Origin: Gimesia aquarii
Lineage (GTDB): Bacteria; Planctomycetota; Planctomycetia; Planctomycetales; Planctomycetaceae
NCBI RefSeq assembly: GCF_007748175.1
Contig: NZ_CP037422.1
Span: forward strand, 6,712,334 to 6,776,333
Direction: 5' to 3'
DNA: 64,000 nt
Below the pieces are notes generated by a model. The model made no database searches. It had not been told where the DNA came from and was given only the letters and a program-made list of their open reading frames with translations. How positions within the stretch are numbered: the stretch's first letter is position 1; each line of letters opens with the position of its first letter. The translations under genes were made by a program, and so were the position numbers. This document shows, piece by piece, positions 43,616 through 54,137 of the stretch.

Positions 43616-46546
43616 TCATCGATTCCTCATCACGAGGGGGCTTTTTCCTTCGATAAACACCAGTTTCACATGAGTAGGTAATTGAGTATGTATTTCCCGG
43701 TTTCCATTGGGCCAAATGATTTCCAACTCATCGATGTGGGAAGCATTCCCGACACCTACAAATTGACGACGCTCGTTGGCACAAAAAAAACCATCGCCAC
43801 CGCAGACTTCGATCATTTGTGTCAGTCCGTCTGCGGTCACACCTAATCGCGCTCCCACTGCATCACGATTTGAGTTCACTCCATGCAACTCGATCACGAC
43901 ACCGTTGCCGACGGTTGAAGTCTCATTCTTCAAGAGAGCGACAGGACTATCCTGATGAACTACAGTTAAATCCGGGCGACCATCGCGATTCCAATCGAGA
44001 CGTGCCACACCACGTCCCAGTTTTTTTTGCTGAAAGTAATTTCCAGATTGACTTGAAACATCGATAAACTTTCCCTCACCGATGTTTTCAAATAATTGCG
44101 GAAACATTTTCCAAGGTTCTCCACGAAATCCGAAATCATCGATATGGCCATTGGCAACGAACAATTCAGGTAAACCATCAAGGTTCAAATCGACTGCCTG
44201 GGTCCCGAAGCCAAGTTGGGAATGCGTCGGCTTCGCCAATCCTGCTAATCGAGTCGAATCGAGAAAGTCGCCGCTTCCCTGGTTGAGATACAGGGTGTTC
44301 GTCTCTTGATAAAAGTTGGTTACATACAAATCGAGCGCACCGTTTCCATCCAGATCTGCGCAGGCAACACCCATGCCCGCCTCTGAGCGTCCATCTCCGC
44401 TAAGCGCCACGCCGGAAAGCAACCCTTCTTCCACAAACCGAATCCCGTTCTCGGCCCCCAGATTTCGAAATAGAAAATTCGGTGTTGTATCATTGGCAAT
44501 ATAAACGTCGGGTAACCCGTCCTCGTTCAGGTCCGCAATGATGATCCCCAGACCTTTGCCGTCCGGGACGATGATTCCAGACTCGCTGGTAATGTCTTCA
44601 AACGTTCCGTCACCCCGGTTGTGGTATAGCCGGTCCTGCTCGCCCTCGAAATTAGAAGGGTTGCAGGAACTATACTTTCCGTCGGGGCTATGACAGACTT
44701 TGATCGAATCGAGATAGTTCACTACATACAAATCAAGCAGCCCGTCTCTGTCAAGATCCGCAAAGGCTACGCTGGAACTCATCACCTCATCGGACAGTCC
44801 GACCTGACTGGTGATATCGGTGAACGATCCATCGCCGTTGTTGAGAAGAAAGGTGTTCCTTCCAAAGTTCGCAACAACCAGATCCGGAAAACCGTCGCTG
44901 TTATAGTCGCCTGCCGTGATGCCCTGCCCGTATCGATTTTCTCGCAGGCCTACTTTTTCTGTGACATCTTCGAACGTTCCATCCCCCCGATTTCGATAGA
45001 GGCGGTCGAGGTAGGTAAAATCATTGGGATTATACGGCAGTCGACATCCCTGCGGAAAGTAGAGATCGGGCCATCCATCCTGATCATAGTCGACTACCCC
45101 CACCCCACCACTGGTGCTCTCTGGCGGATATTTAAACTGGGACCGACCGATGAATTGATAATTTACCCCTGCCTCAGCGTGCATGTCGCTTAGATAAAAT
45201 GATGTCGCCCCTTCAGTCGACGGGGAAACTGTGAAAGAGGCCTCATCGGATCGAGACTTTGTTTCTTCAAGCTGAGAGATTCTGGATAACAATCGCTCGG
45301 ACCGATACGGTTGCGTCTCAGGATCTTCGGGATTCTCAGTAATCTTTTGTAATCCAGCCAGTGCAGGTTCATAACCTGGACGAACACCGAGAACCTGCTC
45401 ATACCAGAGCTGAGCTTCAGTGCGACGTCCCAACTGTGCTAGTAGGCCTCCTACTTCAAGAGCGATCGGAACCATCAGGTCTACCTTCTCCTGACTTCCC
45501 CAGACGAGCCGCAAAGCCTGGCGCTGTAAGCGGTCCATCAGCTTAGCCCGCTTCAAGCATTGCTGCGCTTCCACATCGCAGTCCAGACGCTGCAATACTT
45601 GCCCCAAACGATATAATGATGCTGTATCCTCCGGTCGCTCTTCAACCACATACAAATAATGTTTCGCGGCAGCGGCCCAATCCTCCACTTCCGCAGCATT
45701 GTAACCCAGGCTTTTCGAAATCTCCGGGGAAGGCTTTCTTCGATGATGGAATTTGGTAAGAATCTCCCGGGCGCGCCGCGTCTTTCCCTGTTTTAGCAAT
45801 ATCTCAACTAATAGACCGATGGCACGTTCGTCCTGTGGATCTGCGACTATCAGTGATTGCAGGACGTCATCAGCTTCGGAGTACCGTTCTTCCTCAAGAA
45901 GATATCGGACCAACGCCAGCTTGCTGTGTTGATCTTCAGGATCTGCAGCGACATAGGAACGCATCAGTTCTGAGCCAGCAGCAGGTACCGTCGCTCGTTC
46001 TGGAGAGACAAATCGGAAAACCAGCTCGTCGATTACCAACGCTCGGAATTGAGCAATCCGTGTGAGTTGCTGATGAACATCGTCTCTCCGGCCCTGAACG
46101 ATATACAACTCTAGCAGCCGTCGATTCGGCTGAGGATAACTTGGATGCAATTCAACAGCACGCAAAAGTTTCTGTTCAGCGAGACGTGCCTTTCCCTTCT
46201 CCAGAAGTAAGGTAGCCTCCAAATAACGAGCAATGCCACCAGTTGTCGGTGGATGATCTGGCACTCTCTTCCAATCACTGCTTGCTCCTGCCAGGTTTCC
46301 CGCGTCTCGCCGCAACTGACCACGATACAATAAGGCCTGATTGTGTTTCGGACTACGCTCAAGAATACTGTCTAACAGATCCAGTGCTGCTGCAATGTCA
46401 TCTCGCTCGATTGCTATCTGGGCTTCACGAAATTGTTGTTCGACATCTGTGTTCTCCGATCCAATCTTCCACCAAACTATGATACACGCTAAAGTTACTA
46501 CCGGCAGAAGAAGCAAACGTTTTTTAGAAAACGTAGAAAATTTCAT
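43616..46546 (-). CDS. TPR and FG-GAP/ASPIC (UnbV) repeat protein
   Basis: 976 residues from ATG 46546 (AGAAGATC before it; a longer frame to 46621 lacks support). An N-terminal helix (RLLLLPVVTLACIIVWW) anchors it. TPR repeats fill about 30-420 (ERDDIAAALDLLDSILERSP, PEDTASLYRLGQVLQRLDCD). From about 470 come FG-GAP/VCBS repeats with calcium-type DxDxDG loops: GVVDYDQDGWPDLYFPQG, GITAGDYNSDGFPDLVVANF, AFADLDRDGLLDLYVVNYLD. The end (SHIDELEIIWPNGNREIHTQ) is the ASPIC/UnbV domain. CRTAC1-like proteins of this design are plentiful in planctomycetes and probably act outside the cytoplasm in adhesion or binding; substrate unknown. Confidence 0.93.
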   Translation of the reverse strand: MKFSTFSKKRLLLLPVVTLACIIVWWKIGSENTDVEQQFREAQIAIERDDIAAALDLLDSILERSPKHNQALLYRGQLRRDAGNLAGASSDWKRVPDHPPTTGGIARYLEATLLLEKGKARLAEQKLLRAVELHPSYPQPNRRLLELYIVQGRRDDVHQQLTRIAQFRALVIDELVFRFVSPERATVPAAGSELMRSYVAADPEDQHSKLALVRYLLEEERYSEADDVLQSLIVADPQDERAIGLLVEILLKQGKTRRAREILTKFHHRRKPSPEISKSLGYNAAEVEDWAAAAKHYLYVVEERPEDTASLYRLGQVLQRLDCDVEAQQCLKRAKLMDRLQRQALRLVWGSQEKVDLMVPIALEVGGLLAQLGRRTEAQLWYEQVLGVRPGYEPALAGLQKITENPEDPETQPYRSERLLSRISQLEETKSRSDEASFTVSPSTEGATSFYLSDMHAEAGVNYQFIGRSQFKYPPESTSGGVGVVDYDQDGWPDLYFPQGCRLPYNPNDFTYLDRLYRNRGDGTFEDVTEKVGLRENRYGQGITAGDYNSDGFPDLVVANFGRNTFLLNNGDGSFTDITSQVGLSDEVMSSSVAFADLDRDGLLDLYVVNYLDSIKVCHSPDGKYSSCNPSNFEGEQDRLYHNRGDGTFEDITSESGIIVPDGKGLGIIIADLNEDGLPDVYIANDTTPNFLFRNLGAENGIRFVEEGLLSGVALSGDGRSEAGMGVACADLDGNGALDLYVTNFYQETNTLYLNQGSGDFLDSTRLAGLAKPTHSQLGFGTQAVDLNLDGLPELFVANGHIDDFGFRGEPWKMFPQLFENIGEGKFIDVSSQSGNYFQQKKLGRGVARLDWNRDGRPDLTVVHQDSPVALLKNETSTVGNGVVIELHGVNSNRDAVGARLGVTADGLTQMIEVCGGDGFFCANERRQFVGVGNASHIDELEIIWPNGNREIHTQLPTHVKLVFIEGKSPLVMRNR

Positions 46547-46775
46547 TGTAGATCTTCTCTCGGTGCCTGTAACAAAATTCGTATAAGATGCAATAGATGT
46601 CGCATCAATTCGGGAATTCATTACTTTACAATTTTTTCAAGCTCGCTCTATTATTGCAAAATTCCATCTCAACAATGGCCATACAAAACAGCCTGTCAGC
46701 ATATGCAGACAGGCTGTCGATTGTGGAAACAAATTTCGACAAATGTGTTTAGTACAATAGCTATTTCAAATTCGT

Positions 46776-47273
46776 CTACTGCTGAGCTCCCGCCGAAAAG
46801 GCCGGATCCTGCAGTGATTTGCTCATCGCCGCTCCGCCGAAGGAAGGGGGTTTCACCATCGGCCCTGCCGACGATTCCATCTGCACGGTCAGTTCATTTA
46901 AGTCTTGCTCGGTGATTGTCACTTTGAGCGGACTATCGCTCATATTCCGGTACACAGCCGGGAAAGGTCGTGGGGGCTTAGTCATCGAAAGTCCAACGGC
47001 CACACGATACTCTCCGGCAGGAATGCCATCCCCCCCCTCATAGGTTGTGAAGGACATCTTGCCTGATTCGTCAACTGTACCAGCTACAGACTTTCCTGTC
47101 TTCTCATCAGATTTTCCTGATGTACCTAACGGAACCAATAAAACCTGTGTTGGGCCAAATGGTTTCTCATCCAGCAGTAACTGTCCTGTGGTCGGGTAGA
47201 CCTCAAGTCTGTCATCGCCGCCGCCACAACCTGCCACAAACAGAGCCATTAAAATATAGGTGAATCGCATCAT
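46776..47273 (-). CDS. Lipoprotein paired with DUF1559 gene
   Basis: 165 residues. Lipobox FVAGC (Cys16), then a transthyretin/carboxypeptidase-regulatory-like strand set: LEVYPTTGQLLLDEKPFGPT, SVAGTVDESGKMSFTTYEGG, DGIPAGEYRVAVGLSMTKPP. The C-terminus is polar (DLNELTVQMESSAGPMVKPP). Its ATG overlaps the stop of the DUF1559 gene (TAATG), so the two are co-translated. Lipoproteins of this kind commonly follow DUF1559 genes in planctomycetes; role unknown. Confidence 0.85.
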   Translation of the reverse strand: MMRFTYILMALFVAGCGGGDDRLEVYPTTGQLLLDEKPFGPTQVLLVPLGTSGKSDEKTGKSVAGTVDESGKMSFTTYEGGDGIPAGEYRVAVGLSMTKPPRPFPAVYRNMSDSPLKVTITEQDLNELTVQMESSAGPMVKPPSFGGAAMSKSLQDPAFSAGAQQ

Positions 47274-48307
47274 TAAAATTCTCCAATAATTTCAGAGTTA
47301 TGGGAGGTATTCAGCCCGTTCCAAACCAACCAGTCTATATTCTCACTCACAAACCGTACCGCACCATCTGCCATCGTTACTTGCACGCCCCCCACATGCT
47401 GACTGCTGGCACCGGGCCAATCAGTATTAATGCCCCACGAACTTTGAAAGTAAGGTGCTACTAAGTGCGGACCTGCCCGGAACCACCCGCTAATCGCACT
47501 GCCATCTGGATTAACGTAGGCATCACCATTCAGGTCCTGTCCCCCGGCATGCATCGCTACAGTAAATGACCCTGCCACGAATGCAGCGCGGAAGACAGCT
47601 TCTCCCGCCCCTTGTCGTATCACGCCCGTTCCGCTTGTGTGTTGTGGCGTCTGATCGACACCATTGACAATATTCCTCTTATAGCCCAACGTGCTCGTCT
47701 CACCGACCGCTACAGTATTGGAAGTACCATCAATGATATCCCTGACACGGCTGGAGGCTTGCGGCGTAAAGATACCTCCGGACCAAATTTCGGTACCGCC
47801 CTGTCGGTGAAGCCGGCCTCGTGACCACCAATCGTAGCCATGTGCAAACGCGTAATTGGTCACACCCACTCCATGCGTCGAGCCTGGTGTATCAAAGCCC
47901 GGCGAGTCAGTGGGACAGCGTAGCGCCGGAAGTTGCGTCTCCAGATGAGCTTGTCCCCAAGCAGGGAGATTAAAGTCAATCTGGTTGTATAATGGTGCCT
48001 GGTCGAGGTACGGGAGAATCGCGGCGATCCCAGTGTGATGATAGGCCGCATAAGTGGAACCGTTCCACCGTCCCCAGGTTGCAACCTGGGGGAAAATATT
48101 GTGCGCATCGTGGTAGTTGTGCAGCGCCAACCCGATTTGTTTCAGGTTGTTTTTGCATTGAGTCCGCCTAGCTGCTTCGCGGGCCTGCTGAACTGCTGGT
48201 AACAATAAAGCAATCAAAATCGCGATGATCGCAATGACAACCAAGAGTTCAATCAATGTGAACCCACATAGGTGTAATTTGTTCCTCATATATAGTTTGT
48301 TTCTCAT
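47273..48307 (-). CDS. DUF1559 pilin-like protein
   Basis: 344 residues. The start has a tandem repeat: MRNKLY then MRNKLH, giving two possible ATGs (48307, 48289); GAGGAGTG precedes the first. Pilin leader [20 protein letters not shown], then [20 protein letters not shown] and [20 protein letters not shown], and the end [20 protein letters not shown] and SEIIGEF. It could be processed by the prepilin peptidase at 52.3 kb and shown on the surface. Strongly AT-rich DNA lies upstream. Confidence 0.95.
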   Translation of the reverse strand: MRNKLYMRNKLHLCGFTLIELLVVIAIIAILIALLLPAVQQAREAARRTQCKNNLKQIGLALHNYHDAHNIFPQVATWGRWNGSTYAAYHHTGIAAILPYLDQAPLYNQIDFNLPAWGQAHLETQLPALRCPTDSPGFDTPGSTHGVGVTNYAFAHGYDWWSRGRLHRQGGTEIWSGGIFTPQASSRVRDIIDGTSNTVAVGETSTLGYKRNIVNGVDQTPQHTSGTGVIRQGAGEAVFRAAFVAGSFTVAMHAGGQDLNGDAYVNPDGSAISGWFRAGPHLVAPYFQSSWGINTDWPGASSQHVGGVQVTMADGAVRFVSENIDWLVWNGLNTSHNSEIIGEF

Positions 48308-49585
48308 AATCCACTCCTCTAAAAGAAATTAGTCCAAGTGTTCTAAAACAATTTAATACATGAGTTTATTAATATACAATTGATTAATATAAAATACAAT
48401 TTATTTATAATAATCTAAAACATTTTTTATTTAAAACTGATTTTCTCAATAGCGAACAGTAATTAGCCAATATTTAGCTTTATTAATAAACCTGCTCTTT
48501 TTGCGTTCTAAATATGCCCAATTCAACCAATATGTCATATAGTTCTTTTGAATACATTGAACTTATTCCAGACCATGAAGTAGACATGAACAAGGCAATC
48601 ACGCTTTTTTCCGCTTTGGAGCAGCCGCGTCGAAAACATTACATGAATTGTGGTCTGGTTTACGCGAAAGAAAATAGAAAAAAGATCAAACAGGGATGAA
48701 TTACTTGTTAGTCTCTTTCCTAGTCTCGAGATTGTTATGGAATTCTACAAAGTTGTGATAAGTGGATGTGGTGATAGGAGCGATTCCCGTACCAGTAGAT
48801 AATTCGTCGCCGGTTTTTGACCCTATCCTGACGAACCTCGGTGGCATACCAGCGCCCTATTGGTAATTTCTTCAGTTTGTCAACCACCGTCGTATGAAAG
48901 CCACCCATTCATTTTTTATCTCTGGAATTTTCTAGTTCTAGGCGAACAACCATGTGACCTCGCGTCAGGTCGATCCAGTAAGCACTTTCTTCAGGAGCTA
49001 TATAGTTTGTCTCAACTCGAATCGTCGCTAAATCGCCGACATTAGTGACGATGACTTTCCGTTTGGCATTCGGTCCTCCACCCAAAGCAGGATAGTCAAC
49101 GAATTCGACGAAGGAGTTGATCAATTGTCGCATCGGTATAAATTTCTTAGTACGAAAGCACATGGATTGGGATGCCGTTCGATTTTTGACCACTCTTGCC
49201 ATACTGCCGTGAGCGCCCTCTGGAGTGCATCTTCAGCATCGTGAACAGAATGGAGAACCCAGCTACAGTTACGAGCAGCTTGTGCTCGATAGGTCGGATT
49301 AAGTCTTCATAGCTGGCTGATATGAAGCATGATGCGAGCTGGTTGGAGATTCATGATGAAAAGCATGATTACGCGCGTGCTAGCGCAAGTCGAAGATGGC
49401 CAGTTGCATCCCGGTGCGATTCCACTCAAGAAACGCTACTACACCTGTAAGACAATCCCAGAAAACTACATCCGTTAATTTGACAAAAGAAAGTTCGCGA
49501 AAGTGGTCTGTTTCATCGCAACTCGGACAAGTAATGACTTGATGGAAGTGTAATATGAGTAGCAATACACTTCGTTGTTAGGCTT
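48308..49585. other. Gene-poor region with two weak small frames
   Basis: The first 200 bases are extremely AT-rich and should contain the DUF1559 promoter. A 61-codon plus frame at 48514-48699 (MPNSTNMSYSSFEYIELIPD) and a 97-codon minus frame at 48909-49202 (IRVETNYIAPEESAYWIDLT then RGHMVVRLELENSRDKK) look protein-like only in part. The second resembles the end of a longer planctomycete protein and may be a fragment. I see no RNA gene. Confidence 0.35.
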
Positions 49586-51436
49586 TTAAGCGTTTGGCGA
49601 ATAGAAAAATCGAACAACCCAAACCCCTCCTTCCAAAGAAGGGCTTTCACTGAGTTCCCAATTGTCTGCTTCGGGACCGGTTTTGGAGGGAATGATTGTA
49701 ATCCCATTTTGCCCGGAAAGACTGCATTCAAAGCCTAATATCGTTTTCCCGTTATCTGGTGAATAGGTCCACTTCGCCTGATAGGGAGTTTTAGACGCCT
49801 GCGTACTATAGCCTCCGGCAGTCGAGCCAGCGGGAACCGTTTGTGGAAGATCAAGTTCTGACGAACTGCTAGAACCATTTATCTCACTGCTGATGAGGGT
49901 TAAGTTTTGAGAAGTGTCGTTATTGGTCAACAGAATTGCCATCGCCGCTGTGGTGACCGTTCCCAAGTAGAGGTTAACAAAACCGACCGTCTCATAATTG
50001 CCACCGCCACCTGGGATCACAGGTGGATTTGCTGTGTACCAATAGGTGTCCGGATTGGAGTAGCCTTGCAATCGATCTGTAAAGCCACTGCCATACGCTT
50101 CGCTATTCAAAGCAATGGCATACAGGTATTGATCGTAGTGGTCTGTATTGGAATCGAGGGCGGAACCGATCCAGTCAGTCAATGTTCCCTGGGCACCTGC
50201 GAGGGATAGGAGAAAAAACAACTCGCCTGTCATTAAGCCCCCGACCGTCGGCGAACTGAAGGTCGTCCCATATAAATTGGTGTTGGTTGCAGTGGCATGC
50301 GCATCAATATTCACTGTACTGGCAGACCAACCGAAAACCATACCCGCCATCAAATCGCCGACAACTCTTCCCCCTAAGTCGTTCTCAATGCCTGTAGTGG
50401 AATAAGCGGTTTCCGTTCCGCTTACCGTGTATACAACAACATAAGGTGGATTGTTACCATAGATTCCTGTTCCCGCATTTAAATTGGCCTGCGTGATATA
50501 AATACTGAAAGCACCTGACACACTCCCGGTACCACTAATCACAACGCCGGGCGTACCATTCGTAATTCCCGCGTTAGTCAGAACCGGATCATTGTTGGGA
50601 TTCAAGTTGGTTGTGAATGTGGCCGTTGTATTGTAGCTCTGAGCCTGATCAAAACCGGGAACCTGAGGAGTATAATGCTTCCCCCCACTATAACCAAACA
50701 ACGCACCACTGAGAGCATAACTGGGGGGGATTCCTGTGGACGGGCTAGTATAGCTGCAGACATTGAGTGGATTTGTTGCCGTCGTTGATTGCAACGTGGT
50801 CATCAAACTGGTCCAGTTATGATAGGCGGAAGGATCAGCCGCCGATGACCTGACCCGCACGGTTTTCGAACCGTTCGAAACCGCAGCACCACTTGGAACC
50901 AGCTCTTTCACATTGGAAAGAATATCGATTGCCGATGTCACAGGGTTCACTGAAGTTGCCAGCAGGGCTGCACCACTCGTGGCATTGCTAACCATCGTCG
51001 CCGCGGGTGCAGAAACACCATCCACATATGACAAGTCCATATTACTGGATGTGGGGGTTGGTGCTGGTAAGGTTTCCCCATCCACCGTTGGTTCAAAAAC
51101 AATATAGGGGCTGGTCCCCGGGTCCCCCGGATTGGGTGCTTGTGTCAGTGCCGTAGGTCCGTAGTTGATATAGACGCGACCAGAAAATCCATTGAGCGAA
51201 AATGTATATTGTGCTGTATTTCCAAAGTAAGGCAGATTGGGAACGGGTGCTAATAAATCTGCAAGATTAAATGACCGCCATGTCGATGTAAAATCCGTAA
51301 CCACTTTTGATCCAATGGTCTGATTTGTACCTGTGTCAGTAAAGGTACCTGCAAACGAAACCCAGATTTGGCTTTCAGGATACTCAGTCTGATTGTTGGT
51401 AATGACAAAAGGAGTATTAATATAAGTACCAGACAT
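49586..51436 (-). CDS. Beta-rich protein resembling GH64/thaumatin-like beta-1,3-glucanase, with aegerolysin-like tail
   Basis: 616 residues, Thr/Ser/Asn/Gly-rich, no signal peptide recognised. The first 190 residues (TPFVITNNQTEYPESQIWVS, FSLNGFSGRVYINYGPTALT, PNPGDPGTSPYIVFEPTVDG, NMDLSYVDGVSAPAATMV) follow the order of GH64 proteins: strands, G-R-x-Y-x-x-x-G, P-N-P-x-D-P, E-x-T-x-D-G, N-x-x-x-V-D. A large middle keeps FDQAQSYNTTATFTTNL and DLMAGMVFGWSAS. The last 105 residues (NNDTSQNLTLISSEINGSSS, AKWTYSPDNGKTILGFECSL) recall aegerolysin-type beta sandwiches. Both calls are by pattern. If right, it may bind or cut beta-glucan; monocistronic. Confidence 0.45.
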   Translation of the reverse strand: MSGTYINTPFVITNNQTEYPESQIWVSFAGTFTDTGTNQTIGSKVVTDFTSTWRSFNLADLLAPVPNLPYFGNTAQYTFSLNGFSGRVYINYGPTALTQAPNPGDPGTSPYIVFEPTVDGETLPAPTPTSSNMDLSYVDGVSAPAATMVSNATSGAALLATSVNPVTSAIDILSNVKELVPSGAAVSNGSKTVRVRSSAADPSAYHNWTSLMTTLQSTTATNPLNVCSYTSPSTGIPPSYALSGALFGYSGGKHYTPQVPGFDQAQSYNTTATFTTNLNPNNDPVLTNAGITNGTPGVVISGTGSVSGAFSIYITQANLNAGTGIYGNNPPYVVVYTVSGTETAYSTTGIENDLGGRVVGDLMAGMVFGWSASTVNIDAHATATNTNLYGTTFSSPTVGGLMTGELFFLLSLAGAQGTLTDWIGSALDSNTDHYDQYLYAIALNSEAYGSGFTDRLQGYSNPDTYWYTANPPVIPGGGGNYETVGFVNLYLGTVTTAAMAILLTNNDTSQNLTLISSEINGSSSSSELDLPQTVPAGSTAGGYSTQASKTPYQAKWTYSPDNGKTILGFECSLSGQNGITIIPSKTGPEADNWELSESPSLEGGVWVVRFFYSPNA

Positions 51437-51710
51437 GTTGAGCCTCAGTATAAGATAATTGGGGTTTTTTCTTACTAGCGTTAAAGAAAGTCAGTTTGTA
51501 GAACTTAATTTTCAATTCAAAAGTCGCTCCGAAACATAAGTCGCGGTTCTAATGATCGCCTACACCTCACGATGCTATTACTTTGTGACCTAAAATATAA
51601 GCGGCTAGTCATAAGTAACATTTAACTAAACCGCTTTTCGGTAAGCGACGTCAAGCAGATACGTCTGCCTTCTGTCTGTACGCAGCCTTAGCTCCGTAAC
51701 ATTGTGCTTT

Positions 51711-52073
51711 CTAGACAGTGCGTTCTGTAAATTGGTCGAGCGCCTCGATCGCATGCGTTGCGTAGACCACGCTAGTCCCACCGCCCATGAGTATGGCCAC
51801 ACCCAATGCATCGGTAATCTCCTCCTTGGTGGCACCGGCTTCGAGTGCATCATAGGTATGGTGAGCAATGCAGTCGTCGCAGTGCGTAACAACACTAATT
51901 GCCAGGGCAATCAACTCTTTTGTCTTAGTGTCGAGAGCGTCAGCAGCCATAGCTGCCTTGTGAACACCCCAAAAAGCTTTCATTACAGAAGGATGGGATG
52001 ACGAGAGGCCGCGAGAATTCTTCTCAAAGTTATGCAAAATGTTGGGATAGGAAGTGGATGTTGTGTTGCTCAT
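51711..52073 (-). CDS. Carboxymuconolactone decarboxylase/AhpD-like protein
   Basis: 120 residues, helical. The AhpD redox motif is visible as VVTHCDDCIAHHTYDALEAG (C-x-x-C about 66-69 with following His), preceded by TKTKELIALAISV-like LDTKTKELIALAISV and followed by EEITDALGVAILMGGGTSVV. Such proteins work as peroxidase-linked thiol disulfide proteins or decarboxylases; the CxxC favours the former. Alone on the minus strand with 274 bases after it. Confidence 0.93.
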   Translation of the reverse strand: MSNTTSTSYPNILHNFEKNSRGLSSSHPSVMKAFWGVHKAAMAADALDTKTKELIALAISVVTHCDDCIAHHTYDALEAGATKEEITDALGVAILMGGGTSVVYATHAIEALDQFTERTV

Positions 52074-52299
52074 GGCATATGCTCTCCGTGTACTAAAATA
52101 AACATATGTATTCTAACAATTAATATTCAATTGTCAAAATTTTACGAGCAAGCTAGACAGTTTCTGCTTATGGGACAAGAGGCCACTTGCAATCAGAGAA
52201 ATAAAGAAACAAAGTCTGAAAATTTTGGATTGAGTCGATGTAGCTCATGTTGCAAACCTCCATATGGACCAGGGTCGGATGTAGTTCTATAACAGGAAC

Positions 52300-53577
52300 C
52301 TAATGCCCTTTTTTCCACTGATGGTAGTTTTGCGTCCCCCGACCTGCTCGGGTACCAGACCAACCACTGAGATCCCAACGTCCCTGAGTTTCATCTGCGT
52401 TCTCCCCTTCCTGATAGCTCAACTGATCGGCGGACGTCCATTCTTCAATCCAGATAGTTTCCGAATGCATGGGAATCCCTAATAGCTTCTTCATCAGTTG
52501 GGTTGTCAGTAAACAAGCCGCCAGCAGGACTAACATCACGATGGCTAAGATTGGCAGAAGAGGACCTAAATGGCAAATACGTTCAGTGAAAGGCCAGATC
52601 TCGGGCCAGCCCAACAGCACGAGTAACGCTCCCAAACTGAGGTAAGGGCCAAACGGGATTTCGCGTGTCTGTCGAAAAAAAATGGAAACCGCCACAACGC
52701 CCAACGCACAAAGCGGTGAGATCACAAAAACTGTCACAGTTGCCTGCCAGCCGAGGAAGCTACCTATGACGGCCATTAGAATCACATCGCCAAAACCCAT
52801 CGCCTCTTGTCGTAGAGTCCAATAACCTATAATCCGAACTGCCCAGACCACTCCCCCGCCCACAATCATTCCGACCAGACTAACGGTCAGACCATGTAGA
52901 TGCGGGTACTGGGCCACCCACTCTGGTACCTTCTCGACAACAAAATATTCACTGTACTGCTTCGGAAAATAGACTGCCATTAAACGAACGACCGATGGTT
53001 CCTGAAACCAGACCGGAACCAAATAAAACAGACCAAACAAGAAAGATCCAATCAGCCCAATCCATAACGCGGGCATCGTAGCGCCATCGGGAATAATTTT
53101 AAGATCAAAGTCGATGAAAGTCGCAATCATCAACGATTCAATTAAAACGAGATGAAACAGATAGCGCAGGTTGAGCAACATCACCGGCGTCATCCATGAA
53201 TCTACAACTAATGGGTCGGGTGCATAACTGGAATACAGGCCGCTTGCCTGTAGAGTTGCCTGATCCCCAAATGGAACTTCTGCACAATATAATAATACGA
53301 AAATCACACCGTTTAGCAGTTCCACAAACGCTTCGCGATGCGAACGCTGGTAAGAAAATGTGGATTTGCGAGACCGTGTTAAATAGACGCCGATAATTGG
53401 AATATGGTAGCGAGACCAAAGGTGACGCATTCTACGTCCCACGCGTTTCCAGGCTGCCCCTACTCTTTCTTCGCGAGGAATTTCTTCAATGCAAATATTG
53501 ATCACACGCCCCAAACCTGCTCCCAGCAGAAACAGCAAGAATAAAATGATGTTGGGGTCGATTCCAAAGGGGGTCAT
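52300..53577 (-). CDS. Prepilin peptidase (type IV, A24 family) lacking the Cys motif
   Basis: 425 residues, multi-pass. Opening helix FLLGAGLGRVINICIEEIP corresponds to the usual G-S-F-x-N-V-x-I-x-R-x-P. The zinc-type CxxC...CxxC loop that normally follows is replaced by RMRHLWSRYHIPIIGVYLTR, with no Cys, while SHREAFVELLNGVIFVLLYC keeps the following helix. Both catalytic Asp motifs remain: IDFDLKIIPD and AMGFGDVILMAVIGSFLGWQ. It should cleave pilin leaders at the inner membrane, including those of DUF1559 proteins. Overlong loops and a soluble C-terminal tail are present. It is followed upstream by aroK on the same strand. Confidence 0.88.
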   Translation of the reverse strand: MTPFGIDPNIILFLLFLLGAGLGRVINICIEEIPREERVGAAWKRVGRRMRHLWSRYHIPIIGVYLTRSRKSTFSYQRSHREAFVELLNGVIFVLLYCAEVPFGDQATLQASGLYSSYAPDPLVVDSWMTPVMLLNLRYLFHLVLIESLMIATFIDFDLKIIPDGATMPALWIGLIGSFLFGLFYLVPVWFQEPSVVRLMAVYFPKQYSEYFVVEKVPEWVAQYPHLHGLTVSLVGMIVGGGVVWAVRIIGYWTLRQEAMGFGDVILMAVIGSFLGWQATVTVFVISPLCALGVVAVSIFFRQTREIPFGPYLSLGALLVLLGWPEIWPFTERICHLGPLLPILAIVMLVLLAACLLTTQLMKKLLGIPMHSETIWIEEWTSADQLSYQEGENADETQGRWDLSGWSGTRAGRGTQNYHQWKKGH

Positions 53578-53601
53578 ATGTGGGAAAACTTTCGTTGGGC
53601 C

Positions 53602-54126
53602 TTAAGAGGATGAGTCCAAGACTGTCATAATCTCATCGACAATTTCTGAAACGGTTTTTGAATCCGTCTCGATAGTAATCGTAGCACACTCCTCATAAAC
53701 AGGTTCACGCTGACTAAGCAGGTGTTGAATTTCCTCAGCCCCCTTGAGGGTGGTTAACGCGGGCCGACGACTCGTTGTTGAATCATCCTGAGAAACGCGT
53801 TGTGTCAATGCCTCCACACTTGCCCGTAGCCAGATCACGGGACCCGCTGACTGGACTTCACCGCGCGTCTCTGTATTTAAGATAGCACCTCCACCGGCGG
53901 CAATAATCAGTTTCTCACGACCGCGCAAAGACCGCATGACTTCACGCTCAATCTGACGAAAGTAGTCTTCCCCTTCCTCAGCAAAAATCGCTGCGATCGA
54001 TTTACCAGCAACCCGCTCGATTTCATCGTCGGCATCAATCCAGGCAAAGCCCAACTTTTCCGCTAAAGGAACAGCAACACTACTTTTCCCGCTGCCTCGA
54101 TAGCCAATTAACGTAATAATCGTCAT
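53602..54126 (-). CDS. aroK: Shikimate kinase
   Basis: 174 residues, full length. P-loop LIGYRGSGKSSVAVPLAEKL at the start, the shikimate-binding DADDEIE (Asp about 32-36), GEDYFRQIEREVMRSLRG and the glycine-rich LIIAAGGGAILNTETR, then the LID segment RPALTTLKG. It phosphorylates shikimate at O3 with ATP. It begins 11 bases after the stop of the fused aroDE gene, so the two shikimate genes are one transcript. Confidence 0.96.
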   Translation of the reverse strand: MTIITLIGYRGSGKSSVAVPLAEKLGFAWIDADDEIERVAGKSIAAIFAEEGEDYFRQIEREVMRSLRGREKLIIAAGGGAILNTETRGEVQSAGPVIWLRASVEALTQRVSQDDSTTSRRPALTTLKGAEEIQHLLSQREPVYEECATITIETDSKTVSEIVDEIMTVLDSSS

Positions 54127-54137
54127 TCCCGAATTCC

